DNA of 11,349 nucleotides from Firmicutes bacterium CAG:882 (GTDB lineage: Bacteria > Bacillota > Clostridia > Lachnospirales > Lachnospiraceae), in assembly GCA_000435595.1 (NCBI GenBank), contig FR895382.1, forward strand, positions 1 through 11,349, given 5' to 3'. Both the position numbers and the translations under genes were made by a program. Positions within the stretch are counted from its first letter, which is position 1, and every line of letters starts with the position of its first letter. The notes beneath the pieces were generated by a model, which was not told the DNA's origin, made no database searches, and saw only the letters and a program-made list of their open reading frames with translations. This document shows, one piece after another, positions 5,925 through 11,349 of this stretch.

Positions 5925-8051
5925 ATGGACGAATTATTTGAACAGAGAAAGAAGATGATAGAAGAACTTGTTCATGATGAACTGTATGTTCCGATGAAAA
6001 TAAAGGAGCTTGCTATTTTTTTGAATGTTGCCAAGGAGGACAGGCATGAACTCGAGCGTGTGCTTGACAGCCTCGTGTCCGAGGGAAAGCTGTCCATCAC
6101 GAAGAAGGGTAAGTACATGAAGCCTGACACGTCGCAGATAACAGGTGTGTTCGAGAGCCATCCCAACGGCTTTGGCTTTGTGACCATAGAAGGGGAGCCT
6201 GATGATGTGTTCATACCGGCAAAGTATACGGCAGGTGCGCTTCACCATGACAGGGTTCAGATAGTCGTAACCTGTGAAAAATCACAGGGAAGAAGGCGCG
6301 AGGGAAGAATCGTCAAGGTGTTAGAGCACGGAGCAGACCATCTTGTGGGCTATTATCAGAAGTCAAAAAGCTATGGCTTTGTGAGACCTGACGACCAGCA
6401 TTTTTTAAAGGATATATACATCCCGGCGGGTGCTGACTTAGGAGCCGTTGACGGACATAAGGTTGTCGTGAAGATAACAAATTACGGTGACGATACACAC
6501 AAGCCCGAGGGAAAGATAATGGAGATTCTGGGTCATGTAAATGATCCGGGAACTGACATAATGTCGGTTATTGCCGCATACGATATACCTGTGGAGTTTC
6601 CTAAGGAGGTCGTGGACAGCATTGCGGATATTCCCGACAGCGTGGATTCAAAAGCGAGTGCAGGAAGAGTTGATTTCAGAGAACTTAAGACGGTAACGAT
6701 TGACGGTGAGGACGCAAAGGACTTAGACGATGCGATAAGCATATCGAAGTCGGATAAGGGTTACACTCTGGGCGTGCATATTGCCGATGTGAGCAATTAT
6801 GTTACGGAAAACTCACCACTTGACAAGGAGGCGAGGACAAGGGGAACGAGCGTCTACCTTGTCGACAGGGTGATTCCGATGCTTCCGCACAAGCTGTCTA
6901 ACGGAATATGCTCGCTCAACGAGGGCGTTGACAGACTTGCGCTCAGCTGTGTTATGGACATTGACTTGAAGGGGAATATTGTCGGACACAGAATATGCGA
7001 GTCGGTTATAAATGTTGACCGTCGTATGTCTTATACCTCCGTAAAGAGGATTCTTGCGGATGATGATGCAGCGGAAAAAGAAAAATATTCAGACCTTGTG
7101 GATATGTTTTTTTTGATGAAAGAGTTATCCGAACTTTTAAGAAACAGAAGAGAGAACAGAGGCTCTATAGATTTTGATTTTCCGGAGAGTAAGATTATTC
7201 TCGACAAAAATGGGAAGCCTATAGATATTAAGCCTTATGAGAGGAATGTCGCCATAAGAATCATCGAAGATTTCATGCTTGCGGCAAATGAGACTGTGGC
7301 GGAGGATTTTTTCTGGCAGGAGCTTCCGTTCGTGTACAGAACGCATGATGACCCGGATCCGGAGAAGATAAGAAGTCTTGCAACATTTATCAATAACTTT
7401 GGCTATTCGATTCATGTAGGACAGGACTATGTGCATCCGAAGGAGCTTCAAAAACTGCTCTCTACAATACAGGATTCGCCTGAGGAACCGCTTATATCGA
7501 GACTTACGCTAAGAAGCATGAAGCGTGCGCAGTACTCGACGGAATGTACAGGACACTTCGGTCTCTCGGCAAAGTATTACTGTCACTTTACCTCGCCGAT
7601 ACGAAGATATCCTGACCTTCAGATTCACAGAATAATCAAAGAAAATCTGCACGGAGGGCTTACGGCAAGACGCATAGAGCATTATGAGAGAATACTTCCT
7701 GATGTTGCGAAGAACTCAAGCCTCATGGAGCGGAGGGCGGACGATGCAGAGCGCGATACAGATAAGCTCAAGAAGGTAGAGTATATGTCCTCACGCATTG
7801 GAAATGTGTACGACGGCGTAATATCGGGAGTCACGGCTTACGGTTTCTATGTGGAGCTGCCTGACACAATAGAGGGAATGGTTCACATTAACACCCTCGA
7901 GGACGATTATTACATCTTTGACGAGACTCACTACGAGCTGTACGGCGAGGTGAGCCACAGAACCTATAAGCTCGGGCAGCAGGTGACGGTCGAGGTCGTC
8001 GGGACGGATAAGCTTATGAGAACGATAGATTTTGAGGTAGTACAGAAATAA
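5925..8051 (+). CDS. rnr: Ribonuclease R
   Basis: The 708-residue product is a processive 3'-5' exoribonuclease of the RNase II/R family. It degrades structured RNA and, with SmpB-tmRNA, non-stop mRNA. Domains in order are an N-terminal winged helix (about 10-70), two cold-shock domains (about 75-135 and 140-205, with GFGFVTIEG and YGFVRPDD), the RNB catalytic domain (about 245-575) and a C-terminal S1 domain (about 626-706). The RNB active-site acidic cluster is intact in IDGEDAKDLDDAIS (D260, D266, D268, D269), as is the conserved block HFTSPIRRYPDLQIHR (554-569). The Lys-rich tail seen in some RNase R proteins is absent. An in-frame ATG at 5901 would add 8 residues, but the strong AAGGAGG (5906-5912) lies inside that extension. 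I therefore prefer ATG 5925; TTG 5919 is also possible. Confidence 0.95.
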   Translation: MDELFEQRKKMIEELVHDELYVPMKIKELAIFLNVAKEDRHELERVLDSLVSEGKLSITKKGKYMKPDTSQITGVFESHPNGFGFVTIEGEPDDVFIPAKYTAGALHHDRVQIVVTCEKSQGRRREGRIVKVLEHGADHLVGYYQKSKSYGFVRPDDQHFLKDIYIPAGADLGAVDGHKVVVKITNYGDDTHKPEGKIMEILGHVNDPGTDIMSVIAAYDIPVEFPKEVVDSIADIPDSVDSKASAGRVDFRELKTVTIDGEDAKDLDDAISISKSDKGYTLGVHIADVSNYVTENSPLDKEARTRGTSVYLVDRVIPMLPHKLSNGICSLNEGVDRLALSCVMDIDLKGNIVGHRICESVINVDRRMSYTSVKRILADDDAAEKEKYSDLVDMFFLMKELSELLRNRRENRGSIDFDFPESKIILDKNGKPIDIKPYERNVAIRIIEDFMLAANETVAEDFFWQELPFVYRTHDDPDPEKIRSLATFINNFGYSIHVGQDYVHPKELQKLLSTIQDSPEEPLISRLTLRSMKRAQYSTECTGHFGLSAKYYCHFTSPIRRYPDLQIHRIIKENLHGGLTARRIEHYERILPDVAKNSSLMERRADDAERDTDKLKKVEYMSSRIGNVYDGVISGVTAYGFYVELPDTIEGMVHINTLEDDYYIFDETHYELYGEVSHRTYKLGQQVTVEVVGTDKLMRTIDFEVVQK

Positions 8052-8117
8052 AAAATCAGTGAATATTGAATCGTCGCTTGAACGATTATGAACCGTTGGT
8101 TTTAATTAAAATATCCA

Positions 8118-8147
8118 TTGCAAATGAAGTGTGACATGTGGTATAAT
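8118..8147 (+). promoter_or_regulatory. Strong promoter of smpB-ssrA
   Basis: TTGCAA (8118-8123) and a perfect TATAAT (8142-8147) are 18 bases apart, with an extended -10 TGG at 8139-8141. Immediately upstream is the perfect AT palindrome TTTTAATTAAAA (8100-8111), in the position of an UP element. The predicted start is near 8154, about 24 bases before smpB. No terminator is evident between rnr and this promoter; a 6-bp hairpin at 8069-8087 has no T-tract. Confidence 0.83.
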
Positions 8148-8177
8148 TCTGAATGTTGACGGAAGGAAGAGAATGCT

Positions 8178-8648
8178 ATGGGTGATAAAGATAATTACAA
8201 GTTAATAGCGAACAATAAAAAAGCCTACTTTGATTACTTTATCGAAGATACATGGGAGGCGGGTATTGCACTCCACGGAACTGAGGTCAAGTCAGTCCGA
8301 ATGGGAAAGTGCAGTATCAAGGAAGCTTTCATCCGTGTCGAGGACGGAGAGGTGTTTGTCTATAACATGCACATCAGTCCTTATGAGAAGGGCAACATTT
8401 TTAACAAGGATCCGCTCCGCGTTAAGAAGCTTCTTCTTCACAGACATGAGGTCAACAAGATTTTAGGTGAGGTATCTCAGAAGGGTTATACCCTCGTACC
8501 GCTTCAGGTCTATCTAAAGGGCAGTCTTGTCAAGGTTCAGGTAGGACTCGGACGAGGCAAGAAGCTCTACGATAAGAGAGACACAATTGCTAAGAAGGAT
8601 CAGCGAAGGGAAGCTGAGAAGGACTTCAAGGTAAAGAATCTCTATTAA
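8178..8648 (+). CDS. smpB: SsrA-binding protein SmpB
   Basis: This 156-residue basic protein binds the tRNA-like domain of tmRNA and places it in stalled ribosomes for trans-translation. Family motifs are clear: NNKKAYFDYFIEDTWEAGI near the N-terminus, LHGTEVKSVRMGKCSIKEAF (the GTEVKS core), HISPYEKGN, the hydrophobic VPLQVYLKG barrel segment, VGLGRGKKLYDKRDTIAKKD, and a basic tail. That tail is unstructured in the free protein and occupies the mRNA channel. The length is standard. The start has the purine-rich site GGAAGGAAGAG (8161-8171) 6 bases upstream; an ATG at 8173 is out of frame. It follows rnr and directly precedes ssrA, so a strong dedicated promoter would yield SmpB and probably its RNA partner together. 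Confidence 0.97.
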   Translation: MGDKDNYKLIANNKKAYFDYFIEDTWEAGIALHGTEVKSVRMGKCSIKEAFIRVEDGEVFVYNMHISPYEKGNIFNKDPLRVKKLLLHRHEVNKILGEVSQKGYTLVPLQVYLKGSLVKVQVGLGRGKKLYDKRDTIAKKDQRREAEKDFKVKNLY

Positions 8649-8657
8649 TAATAATCC

Positions 8658-9032
8658 GGGGTAGTAAAGGTTTCGACGGGCTATTTGAAGTCGGAGAAGC
8701 AAGCCGCACGGTCATGCGTCAAATGCCAAAATTAAAATTAAACGCTGAAGATAATTTAGCTGTTGCAGCGTAAGCTGCGACATTAGCAGCCTAATGGCTG
8801 CCGTCCGACCTAGCGCACCTACACGTTAGGAGCCGGGCGTCGACTCTGTAGGAAACGACACGGGTTAAGCTTTGCCCCCGCGGGCGTATTATGAAGCTAC
8901 AAAAGTGCATATCCTGTTAACCGGAGCTGCATGGATGGAAAGGAGCTGCTTTGCAGCTCAAAAAGATTAACTAAGCTTGTAGAAGGACGATGGACGGTGG
9001 TTCGGACACGGGTTCGATTCCCGTCTACTCCA
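8658..9032 (+). ncRNA. ssrA: Transfer-messenger RNA (tmRNA)
   Basis: The 5' end GGGGTAGTAAAGGTTTCGACGGG-type signature starts at 8658. The 3' T-arm GGTTCGATTCCCG and acceptor strand CTACTCC (9025-9031) pair with GGGGTAG (8658-8664), with A9032 as discriminator. The genome does not encode CCA after it (CTC follows), so CCA must be added. The length of about 375 bases is normal, and GC-rich segments between 8790 and 8960 fit the pseudoknot region. It acts with SmpB as alanyl-tmRNA to free stalled ribosomes and tag the unfinished protein for proteolysis. The gene starts 9 bases after the smpB stop codon with no convincing promoter between, so the 5' end is probably made by RNase P from a smpB-ssrA transcript. 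Confidence 0.97.
8744..8773 (+). other. tmRNA proteolysis-tag reading frame (AEDNLAVAA)
   Basis: The codons from GCT (8744) to GCG (8770), followed by TAA (8771-8773), encode AEDNLAVAA. They would be translated after the charged alanine. The tag resembles known clostridial tags of the AEDNFALAA type. The exact resume codon cannot be fixed from sequence; the frame is open further upstream (NAEDNLAVAA and beyond). Confidence 0.8.
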
Positions 9033-9037
9033 CTCGA

Positions 9038-9081
9038 AGAAAGTGCTGTAAACGCCTGTTTTACGGCACTTTCTCATTTTT
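9038..9081 (+). terminator. Rho-independent terminator of ssrA
   Basis: Fifteen continuous pairs join the arm 9038-9052 (AGAAAGTGCTGTAAA) and the arm 9060-9074 (TTTACGGCACTTTCT), with one G-T wobble and a 7-base loop. The run CATTTTT follows. The hairpin begins 6 bases after the mature tmRNA end. Confidence 0.92.
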
Positions 9082-9170
9082 AAAAAGGTTTCAAAAATGC
9101 TATTTTAGACCGTTTGGAATCGAAAAAATAGGGGTAAAAATTAAAAACGACGCACAATACACATGAAAAT

Positions 9171-9188
9171 AGTACAGAATGTTGTACT
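9171..9188 (+). repeat. Operator-like inverted repeat in the AT-rich spacer after ssrA
   Basis: AGTACA (9171-9176) and TGTACT (9183-9188) form a perfect dyad with a 6-base centre. The surrounding stretch 9082-9225 is AT-rich and has no convincing gene on either strand. The dyad could be a repressor site or an RNA hairpin; no nearby promoter is clear. Confidence 0.4.
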
Positions 9189-9225
9189 TATAAAAATACA
9201 ATCTTAAATTAAATCAAAAGCGGGT

Positions 9226-9263
9226 AAAAAGCTTGATGGCATAAATGCTGTCGAGCTTTTTTT
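9226..9263 (+). terminator. Second rho-independent terminator, just upstream of the GGDEF gene
   Basis: The arm 9226-9242 (AAAAAGCTTGATGGCAT) pairs along its full 17 bases with 9245-9261 (ATGCTGTCGAGCTTTTT), including three G-T wobbles, and ends in a T-tract. No gene lies between the ssrA terminator and this one, so it looks orphaned, possibly left over from a lost gene. Confidence 0.82.
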
Positions 9264-9269
9264 CTTCCA

Positions 9270-10616
9270 TTGAAAGAAATTAAAACTGCCTATATATTAT
9301 TTATACTGAAAACAAATGAGAGCGGGGTATGCGAGACATCCGGCGAGGATGCGGGGCAGGAAGTGCGGATTGAACTGCAGTCCTTTACCGACAAGTATTC
9401 CGGTGTCGTCAACACGGTATATTGTGGGGACAAATCAGATATCTGGGCATATATGTTCCACTGCTATTTTATGGTAACTCTGATCGCCTGCGCCATGCTG
9501 TTTGCCGGACTGGTCGTGCTGATCATCAGGCTGGTGCTTGATATTATATATAAGACGAGATTTGATCTGGAGTACCTGGGATGGTGCATGATTCTGGGAG
9601 CAGTGTGGATGCTGGGAGAATCGAAGCTGCGCCAGCTGTTCATTTCCAATGCTTCTATTCTGTCGAATATGTGCTTCTTTGTTGTGATGCTCTGCCCGGT
9701 TCCACTCATGTTCTATATTGACAGTGTGCGGCAGGGAAGGTACAGGAAGGTCTATCATGTGGCAGAGTGTATCACCTGTGTGAATTTTGTACTATGCACG
9801 GCCTTACAGCTACTGAATATCGCAGATTTTATCTCGACAATGTTCTTGTCCCACCTAGTGATCGCAGGAACGTTCCTGACAATATTTATCACCATTTGCC
9901 GGGATCTCATCAAGGGAACGGCGAAACATTACAAGCTTCCGCTGATCGGACTGGTAGCTGCCATGATTGCAGTCATGCTGGAGGTGACAGCGGTGTATCG
10001 AGTGGTGTCACTGTCAGGGATCTTTATCGCAACCGGACTGGTGGCCCTGCTGGTCGTTACGCTGATCCAGACAATGGACCGCATCCGCGAGCTGGAGCTG
10101 GCTAGGCAGAGAGAGGCAAGGGAAAGCCTGGATTATCTGACTGGTCTTCCTATGCGTCATAAGGGTGAAAAGCTGATCCTTGAGAAGATGCAGGAGCATG
10201 ATGGCTATCTGGGATTTGTCGATATGGATAATCTGAAGAAGATCAACGATGTCTATGGACATAAGGCGGGGGATCGTGCTCTCAGGCCGGTAGGAGCAAT
10301 GCTCACAGAGTGCATGGAGAACGCAGTGGTCTGCCGGCTGGGAGGAGATGAATTCCTGTTCTATCTGTCGAAGGCATCAGAAGAAGAGATGAACATGCGG
10401 ATGAGAAAGCTGTTTGAAAGCTTTGGTGCGGCAAAAAATCTCACGGAGGAGACTTCACCGGCATCCTTGTCCTGCGGTCTGTGTATGTGCAGACAGGGAG
10501 GAATCTTTGAAGAATATTATATAAGAGCGGACAAGGCATTGTATTATGTCAAACAGAATGGTAAGAACGGTTACCGGTTTTATGAGGAGCTGGAGAAACA
10601 GCAGACGGATGCATAG
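9270..10616 (+). CDS. 7TM-GGDEF diguanylate cyclase, N-terminally truncated
   Basis: The 448-residue frame encodes a membrane-bound enzyme expected to make cyclic di-GMP from two GTP. About 60 residues at the N-terminus resemble only the tail of an extracellular sensor domain (QEVRIELQS to KSDIW). Roughly seven transmembrane helices (about 62-268), a short coiled coil (269-286) and a GGDEF domain (287-440) follow. Catalytic features are intact: DYLTGLPMRH, the metal site FVDMDNLKKINDVYGH (316-331), RLGGDEF (356-362) and ADKALYYVKQNGKNGYRFY. The RxxD inhibitory site before GGDEF is missing. The only possible start at this end is TTG 9270, with no ribosome binding site and directly behind a terminator T-tract. 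ATG 9453 would lack the sensor remnant and also has no site. Leu is CTG in 11 of 12 codons at residues 68-123, unlike the CTT-rich upstream genes. This suggests acquired and probably decaying DNA. Confidence 0.7.
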   Translation: MKEIKTAYILFILKTNESGVCETSGEDAGQEVRIELQSFTDKYSGVVNTVYCGDKSDIWAYMFHCYFMVTLIACAMLFAGLVVLIIRLVLDIIYKTRFDLEYLGWCMILGAVWMLGESKLRQLFISNASILSNMCFFVVMLCPVPLMFYIDSVRQGRYRKVYHVAECITCVNFVLCTALQLLNIADFISTMFLSHLVIAGTFLTIFITICRDLIKGTAKHYKLPLIGLVAAMIAVMLEVTAVYRVVSLSGIFIATGLVALLVVTLIQTMDRIRELELARQREARESLDYLTGLPMRHKGEKLILEKMQEHDGYLGFVDMDNLKKINDVYGHKAGDRALRPVGAMLTECMENAVVCRLGGDEFLFYLSKASEEEMNMRMRKLFESFGAAKNLTEETSPASLSCGLCMCRQGGIFEEYYIRADKALYYVKQNGKNGYRFYEELEKQQTDA

Positions 10617-10950
10617 GACGGAAAAAATGACCTGGAGGTAATCGCCGGAGCATTGCCGGAGAGCGGAAGCTATACAGGAGCATTAGATCTTGACTATCAT
10701 GAGTTCGCCAGACTGTATCAATATGTAAGCAGCCTGGAAGAACGATATATGCACCCGATACAGCTCTCTCCGGCACCTGATCATACTGGTGGAAGCAGAA
10801 GAATCGTATATCCCGGATATTTTACAGTGGATATTCACGAATTATTTTGATGCCTACGGCAGGAATGATTTTCTTCCCCGGTATGAGTACAGGAAGATGA
10901 CACAGGCATCAGATGGAATCTCTTGCGATACTGGTTGCTTCGTTCCTTAA
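10617..10950 (+). pseudogene. Remnant of the C-terminal domain of the GGDEF protein (frameshifted, internally deleted)
   Basis: The frame continues without a stop after the TAG of the GGDEF gene. It reads NDLEVIAGALPESGSYTGAL, then LDLDYHEFARLYQYVSSLEE and RYMHPIQL, up to about 10764. Similarity is then picked up in another frame from about 10765: HLIILVEAEESYIPDILQW (from 10774) through IFTNYFDAYGRNDFLPRYEY, to a stop at 10948-10950. From memory, both pieces resemble successive parts of the degenerate second GGDEF-like domain that follows the catalytic domain in some Lachnospiraceae proteins. A middle stretch of a few dozen residues appears to be missing between them. The remnant therefore shows a premature stop plus a frameshifting deletion near 10765. 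The family assignment is inference; the shift in open frame is seen directly. Confidence 0.5.
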
Positions 10951-11065
10951 TTGACAAAGTCCTGTAAAATAGGTAAGCTATATTTGTAAAATGATACGTG
11001 GAGGTAGCGGTCGAATAGAAAATGGAGCCGACTACAGAGAATAAAAACCGGAAGAATGATCCAGG
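10951..11065 (+). other. Non-coding stretch with no recognised gene
   Basis: A TTGACA at 10951-10956 has no correctly spaced -10. The octamer TGTAAAAT occurs twice, 22 bases apart (10963-10970 and 10985-10992). A 19-codon frame (ATG 11022 to TAA 11079-11081) runs into the next terminator and lacks a well-placed ribosome binding site. I assign no function here. Confidence 0.3.
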
Positions 11066-11096
11066 AAAGGGTGCCAGGTAAGCAGGCATCCTTTTT
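11066..11096 (+). terminator. Rho-independent terminator downstream of the decayed GGDEF region
   Basis: AAAGGGTGCC (11066-11075) pairs with GGCATCCTTT (11085-11094) with a single G-T wobble and a 9-base loop, and runs into TTTTT (11092-11096). It may be the original terminator of the unit that carried the GGDEF gene. Confidence 0.8.
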
Positions 11097-11154
11097 CTAT
11101 AAAATGTGCCTATGCACCTTGAAAATTCAATAATAACCGGCATAAAAATAGCAT

Positions 11155-11177
11155 AAAACCAATGGTTTTGGTATAAT
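11155..11177 (+). promoter_or_regulatory. Extended -10 promoter with adjoining palindrome
   Basis: A perfect TATAAT (11172-11177) has the extended TGG at 11169-11171. The -35 position (11149-11154, TAGCAT) is poor. The dyad AAAACC-AAT-GGTTTT (11155-11169) fills the spacer, where a bound repressor would block polymerase. The predicted start near 11184 leads into the short frame at 11218. Confidence 0.5.
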
Positions 11178-11217
11178 TGAGTTGCCAAAAAACAATTACA
11201 AATCGAAGGCTCATGCT

Positions 11218-11289
11218 ATGAATAAAAGCATAACACAAGCGACTCAAAATGATAAGCAGATTTCTAAATCTATCAAACTATCGTCTTGA
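11218..11289 (+). CDS. Short 23-codon reading frame, unrecognised (leader peptide or broken gene start)
   Basis: An ATG with GAAGG (11205-11209) 8 bases upstream opens a frame of 23 codons rich in Lys, Gln, Ser and Ile, ending in TGA (11287-11289). It lies about 34 bases after a predicted start site. A second frame, ATG 11249, overlaps it in the +1 register and stays open to the window edge. It could be a regulatory leader peptide, the first part of a frameshifted gene such as a transposase, or chance. I do not recognise the peptide. Confidence 0.35.
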   Translation: MNKSITQATQNDKQISKSIKLSS

Positions 11290-11349
11290 AATGCAGGCAA
11301 AGGTTGGAATTGGAGATGCAAAAATCTGTATGAGTACTGGGGAGAATTG
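11249..11349 (+). CDS. Open reading frame running off the window end, unrecognised
   Basis: From ATG 11249 (MISRFLNLSNYRLEMQAKVG and onward) the frame has no stop before the window edge, about 33 codons. No ribosome binding site lies in front of it. Translation would depend on coupling to, or frameshifting from, the overlapping short frame at 11218. The visible residues give no family match that I know, and the frame is too short to exclude chance. Confidence 0.25.
   Translation, partial: MISRFLNLSNYRLEMQAKVGIGDAKICMSTGEN

Noticed and set aside
8069..8087. Terminator between rnr and smpB
   Set aside because: The hairpin AATCGT/ACGATT is only 6 bp and no T-tract follows it directly.
10951..10992. 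TTGACA followed by TAAAAT as a promoter
   Set aside because: The candidate -10 elements lie 8 or 30 bases after the -35, outside the usable range, and no gene follows.
10835..11188. Minus-strand frame of 117 codons over the decayed region
   Set aside because: It needs a TTG start without a ribosome binding site and runs through the + strand terminator hairpin. The sequence looks like reversed remnant coding DNA.
9033..11349. Duplicate of the tmRNA 3' end as a far attachment site
   Set aside because: I looked for a second GGTTCGATTCCCG-like segment downstream and found none in the window.
1..11349. CRISPR array, tRNA gene, or complete insertion sequence
   Set aside because: There are no regularly spaced repeats, no cloverleaf other than the tmRNA tRNA-like domain, and no transposase catalytic motif or paired terminal repeats.

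Overview
The window looks like chromosomal DNA from a Gram-positive, low-to-moderate GC member of the Clostridia, most likely a Lachnospiraceae-type gut or rumen bacterium. The evidence is the gene order gpmI-secG-rnr-smpB-ssrA typical of Firmicutes, strong AAGGAG-type ribosome binding sites, the clostridial style of the tmRNA tag, and extended -10 promoters of the form TGnTAnnAT. No species can be named from the sequence alone. Every supported gene lies on the + strand.

Region 1 (1-1773): the 3' part of a MetQ/NlpA-type methionine-binding lipoprotein gene, immediately followed by an M20 amidohydrolase and a strong terminator. This pairing is known from methionine-uptake operons. The MetQ product is odd: the end of one complete module is followed by a linker and only the first part of a second module.

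Region 2 (1774-8081): housekeeping genes. These are exonuclease III (base excision repair), an unrecognised four-helix membrane protein, gpmI (glycolysis), secG (protein export) and rnr (RNase R, RNA turnover). Three intergenic terminators here carry a -10-like hexamer in the hairpin loop, placed so that the predicted transcription start falls just before or at the right arm of the hairpin. Transcription could therefore end and restart at the same few bases.

Region 3 (8082-9081): the trans-translation module, smpB and ssrA, driven by a strong extended -10 promoter. The tmRNA begins only 9 bases after the smpB stop codon. RNase R, SmpB and tmRNA act together in ribosome rescue and in disposal of non-stop mRNA, so the gene order makes functional sense.

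Region 4 (9082-11349): accessory, partly decayed DNA downstream of ssrA, a classic island insertion site. A 7TM-GGDEF protein with very different codon choice (CTG-rich Leu) has lost most of its extracellular sensor domain. Its C-terminal extension survives only as an out-of-frame remnant. The window ends in a terminator, a separate promoter and short overlapping reading frames that I do not recognise. I see no CRISPR array, tRNA gene, complete insertion sequence or duplicated attachment site.
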